Positions 28,269 through 36,318 of a DNA stretch of 64,000 nt are shown here, in pieces; positions within the stretch are counted from its first letter, which is position 1, and each line of letters starts with the position of its first letter. The position numbers and the translations under genes are program-made. The notes below the pieces were generated by a model, which was given only the letters and a program-made list of their open reading frames with translations, was not told where the DNA came from and did no database searches. Origin of the DNA: Micromonospora sp. NBC_00389 (GTDB lineage: Bacteria > Actinomycetota > Actinomycetes > Mycobacteriales > Micromonosporaceae); NCBI RefSeq assembly GCF_036059255.1, contig NZ_CP107947.1, positions 1,054,001-1,118,000 on the forward strand. Reading direction: 5' to 3'.

Positions 28269-30293
28269 ATGATCAACCGACTTCTGGTGGCCAACCGGGG
28301 GGAGATCGCGCGTCGGGTCTTCGCGACCTGCCGAGCGCTCGGCGTGGAGACGGTCGCCGTGCACTCGGACGCGGACGCCGCGTCGCCGTTCGTCCTGGAG
28401 GCCGACCAGGCGGTGAGGCTGCCGGGGAACACGCCGGCCGAGACGTACCTGCGGGTCGACCTGATCCTGGACGCGGCCCGCCGCAGCGGCGCGGACGCCG
28501 TCCACCCGGGCTACGGCTTCCTGGCCGAGAACGCCGAGTTCGCGGCGGCGGTGACCGACGCCGGGCTGATCTGGGTCGGGCCGCCGGCAAAGGTGATCGG
28601 CGCGATGGGCGACAAGTTGGCGGCGAAGGCGCTGCTCGCCGACGCGGGCGTGCCGATGCTGCCCAGCTGGACCGACACCGACGAGATCACCGACTTCCCG
28701 GTGCTGGTGAAGGCGTCCGCCGGTGGCGGCGGGCGCGGGATGCGGATCGTCCGGGACGCCGCCGGGCTGGCCGAGGCCGTCGCCTCGGCGCGCCGCGAGG
28801 CCGCTGCGGCGTTCGGCGACGGGACGGTCTTCATCGAGCGGTACGTCGAACGCGGCCGGCACGTCGAGGTGCAGATCTTCGGCGACACCCAGGGTCGGGT
28901 GGTCGCCCTCGGCGACCGGGAGTGCTCGATCCAGCGCCGGCACCAGAAGATTGTCGAGGAGGCGCCGGCGGTCGTGCCGGCGGAGGTGCGGACGGCTTTG
29001 CACGAGGCGGCGGTGGCCGCTGGTCGTGCGGTCGACTACCTGGGCGCCGGCACGGTGGAGTTCCTGCTCGCCCCGGGCGGAGAGTTCTTCTTCCTGGAGA
29101 TGAACACCCGGCTCCAGGTGGAGCACCCGGTCACCGAGCTGTGCACCGGGCTGGACCTGGTCGGGCTGCAACTGCTCGTCGCCGAGGGTGAGCCGCTGCC
29201 GGCGGCGCTGCCGGCCAGCACCGGCCACGCGATCGAGGTACGCCTCTGCGCCGAGGACGCCGCAGCGAGTTGGCGGCCGGCCACCGGCACCCTGCACCGA
29301 TTCGCGGTCTCCGGTGTGGTCACCGAGTTCGGCGCGCTGGCCGGGCCCGGGCTGCGGCTCGACTCGGGCGTGGTGGCCGGCTCGGTGGTCGGCGTGCACT
29401 ACGACTCGATGCTCGCGAAGCTGGTCGCGTGGGGCCGGACCCGGGCCGAGGCGACCCGACTGCTGGCCACCGCGCTGGCCCGGGCCGAGCTGCACGGGTT
29501 GACGACCAACCGGGATCTGCTGGTCCGCGTGCTGCGCAGCCCCGCATTCGCCGCCGTGGAGATCGACACCGGGTTCCTGGAACGGCACCCGGAGGTCTTC
29601 GCCCCGCTGCTCCCCGCCAACCGGCTCCCGCTGGCCGCTCTCGCGGCGGCGCTCGCCTCGGCCGCCGGCCGTCGCGCCGATTCCCGGGTGCTCACCGGCT
29701 TGCCGTCGGGCTGGCGCAACGTGCCCGCCGTTCCGCAGGTCACCCGCTTCGCCGGGGCGGACGGCGAGATCGAGGTCCGCTACCGGCTGGACCGCACGGG
29801 CGGGCTCGCCGAGTGGTCCACCGACCCCGTCGCCGATCGCGCCGTGGCACTGGTTGAGGCCGCCCCGGGCCGGGTGGTGCTCGACGTCGACGGCGTGCGG
29901 CACGCGTACGGCGTACACCGGGTGGGGTCGGCGGTCTTCGTGGACGGCCCGGACGGGGCGGCGAGCCTGACCGAGCTGCCGCGTTTCCCGTTGCCCACCG
30001 CGGAGTTGGCCGCCGGGTCTCTGCTCGCGCCGCTGCCCGGCGCGGTGACCCGGGTGCACGTCCAGGTCGGCCAACGGGTCGCGGCCGGCGATCCGCTGCT
30101 CACCCTGGAAGCGATGAAGTTGGAACATCCCGTGCTCGCCCCGACCGACGGTGTCGTCGCCGAACTGCCGGTGCCGGCCGGCGGTCAGGTGCGTACCGGC
30201 GCCGTGCTGGCCGTTATCGACGGCTCCAGCTCGGTGCGTCTTGCGCCGCACCTCGACCTGGAGCAGTCGAACCCCGAGGAGGACTCCCGATGA
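28269..30293 (+). CDS. Acyl-CoA carboxylase alpha subunit (biotin carboxylase plus biotin carrier domain)
   Basis: ATP-dependent biotin carboxylase fused to its biotin carrier, 674 residues. The biotin carboxylase part (1 to about 445) has LLVANRGEIARRVF, HPGYGFLAENAEFA, the ATP-grasp loop KASAGGGGRGMRIV, RDCSIQRR-like GDRECSIQRRHQKIVEEAP and EMNTRLQVEHPVTEL. A linker domain follows, and the C-terminal biotinyl domain has EAMKLEH with the biotinylated Lys at about 617. It forms a holoenzyme with the beta subunit encoded 14 nt upstream. The ATG at 28269 follows GGGGCGGA. Its stop overlaps the next dehydrogenase by ATGA. Confidence 0.92.
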   Translation: MINRLLVANRGEIARRVFATCRALGVETVAVHSDADAASPFVLEADQAVRLPGNTPAETYLRVDLILDAARRSGADAVHPGYGFLAENAEFAAAVTDAGLIWVGPPAKVIGAMGDKLAAKALLADAGVPMLPSWTDTDEITDFPVLVKASAGGGGRGMRIVRDAAGLAEAVASARREAAAAFGDGTVFIERYVERGRHVEVQIFGDTQGRVVALGDRECSIQRRHQKIVEEAPAVVPAEVRTALHEAAVAAGRAVDYLGAGTVEFLLAPGGEFFFLEMNTRLQVEHPVTELCTGLDLVGLQLLVAEGEPLPAALPASTGHAIEVRLCAEDAAASWRPATGTLHRFAVSGVVTEFGALAGPGLRLDSGVVAGSVVGVHYDSMLAKLVAWGRTRAEATRLLATALARAELHGLTTNRDLLVRVLRSPAFAAVEIDTGFLERHPEVFAPLLPANRLPLAALAAALASAAGRRADSRVLTGLPSGWRNVPAVPQVTRFAGADGEIEVRYRLDRTGGLAEWSTDPVADRAVALVEAAPGRVVLDVDGVRHAYGVHRVGSAVFVDGPDGAASLTELPRFPLPTAELAAGSLLAPLPGAVTRVHVQVGQRVAAGDPLLTLEAMKLEHPVLAPTDGVVAELPVPAGGQVRTGAVLAVIDGSSSVRLAPHLDLEQSNPEEDSR

Positions 30294-31453
30294 CCTTCGA
30301 CCTCACCCCCGAGCAGGACCAGCTGCGCGACGCCGTGCGGGCGTTGGGCCGCCGGTACGGCCACGGCTACTTCGTCGAGAAGGCGAAGGCCGGCGAGCAC
30401 ACCACCGAGCTGTGGACCGAGGCCGGCCAGCTCGGCTACCTGGGGGTCAACATCCCCACCGAGTACGGCGGCGGGGGCGGCGGCATCACCGAGCTGGCCA
30501 TCGTCTGCGAGGAGTTGGCGGCGGCCGGCTGTCCGTTGCTGCTGCTGGTGGTCTCCCCCGCCATCGCGGCCACCATCCTCAGCCGGCACGGCACCGAGGA
30601 GCAGCGCAAGCGGCACCTGCCCGGCCTCGCCGACGGCTCCCAGAAGATCGTCTTCGCGATCACCGAGCCGGAGGCCGGCTCCAACTTCCACCGCCTCGGC
30701 ACGGTGGCCCGCCGCGACGGCGACGGGTGGCTCCTCTCCGGCCGCAAGTGCTACATCTCCGGCGTGGACGAGGCGGACCACGTGCTGGTGGTGGCCCGTA
30801 CCGGGGACGCGGCGACCGGAAAGCTCAAGCCGGCGCTGTTCCTCGTGCCGACGGACGCGGCCGGGCTGACCCGGTCCAAGCTGGACATGGAGATCCTGTC
30901 CCCGGAGAACCAGTTCCTCCTCTACCTGGACGACGTACGACTGCCCGCCGACGCGTTGGTCGGCGAGTCGCTGGACGCCGGCCTGCCGGCGCTCTTCGCG
31001 GGGCTCAACCCGGAGCGGATCACCGTGGCCGCGATGGGCGCCGGCACCGGCCGGTACGCCATCGAGCGAGCCAGCGAGTACACCGCCACCCGCAAGGTGT
31101 GGGGTGGTCGGACCATCGGCTCCCACCAGGCGGTGTCCCACCCGCTGGCGCACGCGGCGGTACAGGTGGAACTGGCCCGACTGATGATCCAGAAGGCCGC
31201 CACCCTGTACGACGCCGGCCGCGACCTGGAGGCCGGGGTGGCCGGCAACATGGCCAAGTACGCCTCCGGGGAGGCTGCCGCGCTCGCCGTGGACACCGCC
31301 GTCCAGGCGCTCGGCGGGGCCGGCATGACCACCGAGTACGGGGTGGCCACCCTGCTCGGCGCGGTTCGGGCCGGCCGGATCGCCCCGGTCAGCCGGGAGA
31401 TGATCCTCAACTTCGTCGCCCAGCACGTCCTCGGCCAGGACAAGTCCTACTGA
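30290..31453 (+). CDS. Acyl-CoA dehydrogenase (second, divergent C-terminus)
   Basis: Second acyl-CoA dehydrogenase of the operon, 387 residues. N-terminal TFDLTPEQDQLRDAVRALGRRYG and FAITEPEAGSNFHRLGTVA, CYISGVDEADHVLVVA are typical FAD-binding segments. The C-terminus replaces the usual GTxEI motif with PVSREMILNFVAQHVLGQDKSY, a version I associate with citronellyl-CoA dehydrogenase-like (AtuD) enzymes. This suggests that the two dehydrogenases of the operon act on different intermediates. It is the last gene of the operon and converges on the membrane protein gene at 31485 with 31 nt between stops. Confidence 0.86.
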   Translation: MTFDLTPEQDQLRDAVRALGRRYGHGYFVEKAKAGEHTTELWTEAGQLGYLGVNIPTEYGGGGGGITELAIVCEELAAAGCPLLLLVVSPAIAATILSRHGTEEQRKRHLPGLADGSQKIVFAITEPEAGSNFHRLGTVARRDGDGWLLSGRKCYISGVDEADHVLVVARTGDAATGKLKPALFLVPTDAAGLTRSKLDMEILSPENQFLLYLDDVRLPADALVGESLDAGLPALFAGLNPERITVAAMGAGTGRYAIERASEYTATRKVWGGRTIGSHQAVSHPLAHAAVQVELARLMIQKAATLYDAGRDLEAGVAGNMAKYASGEAAALAVDTAVQALGGAGMTTEYGVATLLGAVRAGRIAPVSREMILNFVAQHVLGQDKSY

Positions 31454-31484
31454 CCCGCCCCACCACGAGCCACAGCGGCAGCAT

Positions 31485-32702
31485 TCAACCGGGAGTGCGG
31501 CAGGCGGCGTCGATGCGGTGCACCGGTCGGACGCGGCGGCCCAGCCCCTCCAGCAGCGAGTCCTCGACGTGGAAGTCGTGGATGCGCAGCCGGTGTCGGG
31601 GGAGCTCCTCCTCGCTCGGGCAGAGCACCTGAGCGCGTACCAGGTCGACCGGGACGTACCGCACGCCGCCCTGCTCCTGAAGGATCACCATGTTGACGTC
31701 GTCGGTGGTGACCACGTGCCCGCGAACGTCCTCGGTGGGGCCGTTCTCCGCGCCCACCGTGGTGACGGTCAGCGGCAGCACCGGCGTGCTGATCACCGGC
31801 AGCGCGGCCCAGACCAGCATGGCCAGCACCGCCACCTCGGTCACCGACGCCAGCGGCCGGATCACCATCCCGGGCAGCGGCCCGGCGATGAAGAGGGCCA
31901 GCAACGGCGGCACCACGATGAGCGCCAGCACCAGCCGCTCGCCCCCCTGGTCCACCGCGTCGCGCAGCGTGGGCAGTACCAGCCAGCCGTACCCGGCGAG
32001 CAGCGCGACGATCAGCAACACCCGTGGCGCGACCCGCTCGTGCAGCCGGCCGGGGCGGAGCTGGAACGCGGCCACGAACGCCGGCAACAGCAGCGGAAGG
32101 TAGAGCAGCGGCCAGGTGATCAGGGCGAGCAGGAAGCTTGCCAGCACCACCCAGGCCGGGGTGATGTCGGCCCAGCGGGCGAAGAGCGGTCGACGACGGG
32201 TGCCCGGCGGGAGTCGATCCGCGCTGACGGCCAGCACCGCGCCGAGCGCGAAGACGGCGACCATGCCGGTGGAGAGCAGCCGGGCCGCCGTGGTCAGGAA
32301 GCCGGCCAGCAGGTTGACCGGCCCGACGTTTGCCACCAGCAGCAGCGTGGTCTGGAGTTCGCCGCCCGCCTCCACCCCGAGGCGGAGAACCGAGAAGATC
32401 GCCGGTACGCCCACCACGGCGGTCCAGAACGACTGGCTGGCGCGGGCGCGCCGTTCCGCCGGGTCCCACCGGACCCGCCCGGGCTCGACGTCGGCGACGA
32501 CCGGCTCGGCGGGTTCGGCGGCCGGCACGCCGACCGGCCAGTCGAGGCCACCCACGGCGCCAGCGGCCGAACCGTCGACGGCCGAGGACGCGGCAGCCTC
32601 CGTACCGTCGATGCTCGGCGAGGCGGCGGCGGCGCCCGGCACGGACGTGCGGGGCGGCGGGACCGGGCCGTCGCCGCCGGTGGCGGTCGGCGCCGTGCTC
32701 AC
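31485..32702 (-). CDS. Polytopic membrane protein with Pro/Ala-rich cytoplasmic N-terminus, partner of a solute-binding lipoprotein
   Basis: Protein of 405 residues with no family I recognise. Residues 1 to about 90 are Pro/Ala/Gly-rich and acidic toward the end (EPAEPVVADVEPGRVRWDP). About eight hydrophobic segments follow between residues 95 and 325. The C-terminal 80 residues are soluble (GHVVTTDDVNMVILQEQGGVRYVPVDLVRAQVLCPS...). GTG at 32702 sits in a GTGA overlap with the upstream solute-binding gene, so the two products are made together. It lacks ABC permease EAA motifs. It might be a membrane sensor or channel that works with the binding protein; this is inference from coupling only. 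Confidence 0.7.
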   Translation of the reverse strand: MSTAPTATGGDGPVPPPRTSVPGAAAASPSIDGTEAAASSAVDGSAAGAVGGLDWPVGVPAAEPAEPVVADVEPGRVRWDPAERRARASQSFWTAVVGVPAIFSVLRLGVEAGGELQTTLLLVANVGPVNLLAGFLTTAARLLSTGMVAVFALGAVLAVSADRLPPGTRRRPLFARWADITPAWVVLASFLLALITWPLLYLPLLLPAFVAAFQLRPGRLHERVAPRVLLIVALLAGYGWLVLPTLRDAVDQGGERLVLALIVVPPLLALFIAGPLPGMVIRPLASVTEVAVLAMLVWAALPVISTPVLPLTVTTVGAENGPTEDVRGHVVTTDDVNMVILQEQGGVRYVPVDLVRAQVLCPSEEELPRHRLRIHDFHVEDSLLEGLGRRVRPVHRIDAACRTPG

Positions 32703-33640
32703 TTCGCGGGCGCCTTGTCGTCGAAGTCGACCAGCTTCGGCACCTCCAGCGGCTGCGGCTGGCGCTTCTCGGCCTTCAGCCACGGGCCCAGAGTCCTGTT
32801 GTACGCGGTCTGCCAGGGACTTGCCTCCTCGTCCCGCCCCTGCTGGTAGCTCTTCTGTAGGAAGAACGCAACCAGGTCGCGCAGTGCCGGGTCGCCGATC
32901 GGCATGCCGACGCCCAGCAACTCGCTGGTGCCGAAGGGCAGGTCGACGATCTCGAACTCCTTCGGGTGACGGGCCAGGAAGCCGGCGAGGATCGTCTCGT
33001 CGGAGCTGACCGCGTCGTAGCGGCCTGCCCGGATGCCGGCGACGCAGTCACCAACGGTCTTCACGACCAGGGCCCTGACCTGGTGACTTTCCAGCTCGGC
33101 CTCGGAGGTGGAGCCGCCGCTGGTACAGATCTTGTAGTCCGGGTTACGAAGGTCCTCAATGGTGCTGATCTTGCCCCTGAGCCGGATCGGCACCATCACC
33201 TCCTGGGTGGTGACGAAGTACGGCCCGGCGAAGCTCACGACCTCCTTGCGCTTCTCGGTCATGGAGAAGCTGGACACCACGAGGTCTACCGTGCCGCCCT
33301 GCAGCGCCGGGATCCGCTCCTCGGTGGCCACCGGAACGAACTCCAGGCGCTGGTCCCCCTCGTAGCCGAGGGAGGCGGCGACGTACCGGGCGATCTCGAC
33401 GTCGAAACCGACGTGTTGGCCGTTTCGCAACTCACCCATGAGCGGCTCGTTCGTGGCGACACCGATGCGCAGCTTCGACTGGCCGTAGATGTGTGTCTCG
33501 CGCATCTTCTCCTGCACGGACGGCAGGTCCGGCTCCTGACGGCTGTCGCACCCGGCGGCGGCGGCCGGGGTGAGGGTCAGGGCGACCGCCAACGTCGTCG
33601 CGATCGAGCGGAGCCGGGACTGCGAACTGCCTGAGTTCAT
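32699..33640 (-). CDS. Solute-binding lipoprotein, polar amino-acid (SBP_bac_3/GluB-like) family
   Basis: Extracellular binding protein of 313 residues. A signal peptide with lipobox-like AAAAGC (Cys about 31) is followed by the family 3 fold: KLRIGVATNEPLMGELRNGQHVGFDVEIARYVAASLGY, EERIPALQGGTVDLVVSSFSMTEKRKEVVSFAGPYFVTTQEVMV and DAVSSDETILAGFLA. It resembles the glutamate-binding GluB/GlnH group. No ABC permease or ATPase genes are adjacent; instead it is translationally coupled to an unrelated membrane protein. ATG 33640 is chosen because it starts the signal peptide; TACTCT at 33678-33683 is a -10 candidate. Confidence 0.87.
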   Translation of the reverse strand: MNSGSSQSRLRSIATTLAVALTLTPAAAAGCDSRQEPDLPSVQEKMRETHIYGQSKLRIGVATNEPLMGELRNGQHVGFDVEIARYVAASLGYEGDQRLEFVPVATEERIPALQGGTVDLVVSSFSMTEKRKEVVSFAGPYFVTTQEVMVPIRLRGKISTIEDLRNPDYKICTSGGSTSEAELESHQVRALVVKTVGDCVAGIRAGRYDAVSSDETILAGFLARHPKEFEIVDLPFGTSELLGVGMPIGDPALRDLVAFFLQKSYQQGRDEEASPWQTAYNRTLGPWLKAEKRQPQPLEVPKLVDFDDKAPAK

Positions 33641-33811
33641 GGGCGACCTCGCTGCCGAAAGAGCCTGCGGGACACCGAGAGTAGCGGTTTCGGTCCATTC
33701 CGTGTGCGCACCGTTTTGGTCGCTCCAGCCAAGCCGGTCGATCAACTCGGAGCGGCGCGCCGGTCAGCTCTCTGCGGTTGACAGCCGGCCCGGCCGCGAC
33801 ATGCTGGAGGG

Positions 33812-34150
33812 GTGAGCCGACTGTCCAGGCCCGATGCGCGGATCGTAGCGGTGGTCGCGGCGCTGGGAGCCCTCGCGCCGCTGGTCATGCTGGTCGTCTG
33901 GCGCCGCCAGGATCTTCTCGGCGTGGTCCTCGCGCTGCTCTGTGTCCTGCTGACCATGGTCGCCGGGGTGGCCGTCTCCGCCGCCCGACAGGGCGACGAC
34001 CCGGAGCCGGCGGACCGGCCGGCCGCCGGGCCGCCGGAGTTAATGCCGTACGGGCTGGACGCGGACACCCTCGACGCCCTGGACAGCCGGGACGCGTTGC
34101 GTGCGGTGCATGAACGGCGGCGCGGGCCGGGCGGGCTCAGCGCCCGGTGA
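33812..34150 (+). CDS. Small two-TM membrane protein of unknown function
   Basis: Protein of 112 residues. Residues 10-30 (VAVVAALGALAPLVMLVVW) and 35-57 (LLGVVLALLCVLLTMVAGVAV) are hydrophobic, followed by a polar tail with many Asp and Arg (ADTLDALDSRDALRAVHERRR). I recognise no family. The GTG start is preceded closely by GGAGGG, good support for translation. Its 3' end overlaps the convergent kinase gene by 14 bp. It could belong with the kinase functionally, but nothing in the sequence shows this. Confidence 0.65.
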   Translation: MSRLSRPDARIVAVVAALGALAPLVMLVVWRRQDLLGVVLALLCVLLTMVAGVAVSAARQGDDPEPADRPAAGPPELMPYGLDADTLDALDSRDALRAVHERRRGPGGLSAR

Positions 34151-35636
34151 GGGTGGGCGCGGTGAGCGCGTCCACGCCCCGCCCGGCCAGGCACCGGTAG
34201 GTCCGGTCGATGCTGCCGTCCACCGGCGGCAGCACCTCCAGGTGCCAGCCGGCCGACTCGGTGATCCCGGTGGTCAACCGGAACGTGGTCGCACTGCACA
34301 CCTTGCGCACCGGCTCGGCGGCGACCACGTCGTCGTATTCGGCGCCGATCAGCGACACCGGCAGGAGGCCCTCGGCGTACGTCTCCCAGGTGTGCCGCCC
34401 GGCGCAGGGGACCCGGACCGCCTCGGCACGGGTGCCGCGGATCCGCACCGGGCCGAAGCACTCCAGCTCGGGCAGGCATCGTGCGCCGTCCGGCAGGGCG
34501 GTCTGCGCGCCGGCGGCGGTGGTGCAGCCGGGCAGTGGCCCGGTCGCCGGCGCGGCGGCCCGACTCACCGACGGGGTCGGGTTGGGCGGTTGCGGGCTGC
34601 TGGCCACCAGGGCTCCGGCGGTTGCCGAGGCAGCGAGCGCGAGAACCCCGGCGCCGCCGAGGAACCAGCGCCGCAGGGAGCGCCGCCCGCCGGGAGCCGT
34701 CGGGTGGGCGTCCTCGACAGGAGGGCGGGGTACGGGCTGGCCGGTGGCGTACGGGCCGGAGTGGGTCGGGCTGCCGCTGACCGGGGCGCCGCTGACGGGT
34801 GCCGACGGCGAGCCGAGCGGCAGGCTGGCGAGCAGTTCGTGCAGTTCGAGGGCGGAGGGCCGCTCGGCCGGGTCGTTGGCCATGCCGACGCGCAGCACGT
34901 CGATCAGCTCGTCCGGCACGCCGGGCAGGGTGGGGACCGGCTGGTTGAACATCTCCAGCACGGTGACCAGGCTGGGGTTGCGCTCGGACTGCCAGCGCGG
35001 CGGCCGGCCGTGCATCACCGCGTAGAGGGTGGCGCAGAGCGCGTACACGTCGACGGCCGGCGACGGCGGGCTGTGGCTGAACATCTCCGGCGGCGCGTAC
35101 GCCGGCGTGAGCACCTCCAGGGTGACCGAGGCGTCCCGATGCTCCGCGAGCACGGCCAGCCCGAAGTCGGCGAGTACCGCCGAGTTGAAGGGCGAGTAGA
35201 GGATGTTCGCCGGCTTGACGTCGCGGTGCAGCACGCCGGCCGCGTGCGAGTGGGCCAGCGCGTCAGCGATCTTGAGGCCGAGGTCGCGAGCCTCGATCGG
35301 GCCCAGCGGCGACGTGCGCATGCGCTCGGCGTACGACCCGTCGCAGAGTTCCATGATCAGGTAGGGGTGCTGGTCGATGGTGACCCCGACGTCGAAGAGG
35401 TCCACCACGTGCGGGTGCGACGACATCCGCCCGGCCGCCCGCGCTTCACGAAGAAAACGGGCCTGGTCGCGCTCGCTGTCCAGCGTGCGGTTCTCCACCT
35501 TGACGGCGACCTCACGCCCCACCGAGATCTGGGTGGCCTGGTAGACGGTCGCGTAACCACCCCGGGCAAAGACCCGCAAATCGGTCAGACCGGGCACGAT
35601 CGGCACTGGCAAGCCGCCAGTCGGGGTGTCGGTCAC
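34137..35636 (-). CDS. Receptor-like Ser/Thr protein kinase
   Basis: Hanks-type kinase of 499 residues. The N-terminal kinase domain has a degenerate glycine loop (ARGGYATVYQA), ATP lysine in VAVKV (Lys46), catalytic loop HRDVKPANIL (137-146) and DFGLA (157-161), so it should be active. A Pro-rich juxtamembrane stretch precedes one TM segment (about 324-346). The extracellular part has six cysteines and VPCAGRHTWETYAEG, resembling septum-formation-type (Septum_form) domains, so it may sense something in the envelope. TATTTT (35643-35648) ends 6 nt before the GTG start, predicting a leaderless mRNA. There is no adjacent phosphatase or FHA gene. Confidence 0.86.
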   Translation of the reverse strand: MTDTPTGGLPVPIVPGLTDLRVFARGGYATVYQATQISVGREVAVKVENRTLDSERDQARFLREARAAGRMSSHPHVVDLFDVGVTIDQHPYLIMELCDGSYAERMRTSPLGPIEARDLGLKIADALAHSHAAGVLHRDVKPANILYSPFNSAVLADFGLAVLAEHRDASVTLEVLTPAYAPPEMFSHSPPSPAVDVYALCATLYAVMHGRPPRWQSERNPSLVTVLEMFNQPVPTLPGVPDELIDVLRVGMANDPAERPSALELHELLASLPLGSPSAPVSGAPVSGSPTHSGPYATGQPVPRPPVEDAHPTAPGGRRSLRRWFLGGAGVLALAASATAGALVASSPQPPNPTPSVSRAAAPATGPLPGCTTAAGAQTALPDGARCLPELECFGPVRIRGTRAEAVRVPCAGRHTWETYAEGLLPVSLIGAEYDDVVAAEPVRKVCSATTFRLTTGITESAGWHLEVLPPVDGSIDRTYRCLAGRGVDALTAPTLTGR

Positions 35637-35666
35637 TGCTCGAAAATACCCAACCCGGCCAGTCGC

Positions 35667-36179
35667 TCAGCGCACCGCGTCCGCCGGAGCGGCGCCGGCA
35701 GCGCCGGGACCGTCCCCGGCGTCGCCCGCCGGCAAGGCCGGGTCGGTGCCGTTGGGCGTCGCGTCGATGCCGACCGGCGCGCCCCTGCGGGCGTCCAGGC
35801 GCAGGCCGACGGCGGTGGCCAGTGCGCCCAGCCCCTCCCAGGCGGCCACCCCGAAGAACCGGTCGGGGGCGATGTCGGCCAGCACGGCGATGGTGAACAC
35901 GGTGAAGGTGACCAGACGGAAGACCACCGTGAACCGGTAGAAGGCCCGCCACTCGGTGACCGTGGCGAGCAGGTAGTAGACCCCCATGTTGAACGACGCC
36001 ATCGAGGACGCCAGCAGGAACGTGCCAGTGTGGTCACCGGCGGAGCGAGTAGTCGGCACGTCCAACCCGAGCATGCGCAGCAGCGCCTCCGGCCAGAGCA
36101 GCCCGAGCACGCCCATCACCAGCGCCAACACGCCGAAGACAGCGATTGTCCAGCCCGCGGCGGAACGCGGCAACTTCAT
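35667..36179 (-). CDS. Four-TM membrane protein of unknown function
   Basis: Protein of 170 residues with about four hydrophobic segments between residues 8 and 125 (GWTIAVFGVLALVMGVLGLLW; TFLLASSMASFNMGVYYLLA; VFRLVTFTVFTIAVLA; AWEGLGALATAVGL) and a low-complexity Asp/Gly/Ala tail. It looks like a small conserved membrane protein of the DUF4345 kind, but I am not sure. The ATG follows GGGGAGG. It is 30 nt upstream of the kinase, on the same strand, though the kinase has its own leaderless-type promoter. Confidence 0.65.
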   Translation of the reverse strand: MKLPRSAAGWTIAVFGVLALVMGVLGLLWPEALLRMLGLDVPTTRSAGDHTGTFLLASSMASFNMGVYYLLATVTEWRAFYRFTVVFRLVTFTVFTIAVLADIAPDRFFGVAAWEGLGALATAVGLRLDARRGAPVGIDATPNGTDPALPAGDAGDGPGAAGAAPADAVR

Positions 36180-36318
36180 GAAGGGCCTCCCCAGGCGCCG
36201 CGACGATCACCTGTGGACCACCGCACGGTGTTGACACGCTAGCCGCTCGCCCCGACCAACCACATCCCCGGAACCGTCAAAACCGGATCGGGTCCCGGCA
36301 GCCGGCGGACCGCCCCGG

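Noticed and set aside
32699..33745. Upstream start at 33745 for the solute-binding protein
   Set aside because: The extra 35 residues would bury the signal peptide; the ATG at 33640 directly begins it.
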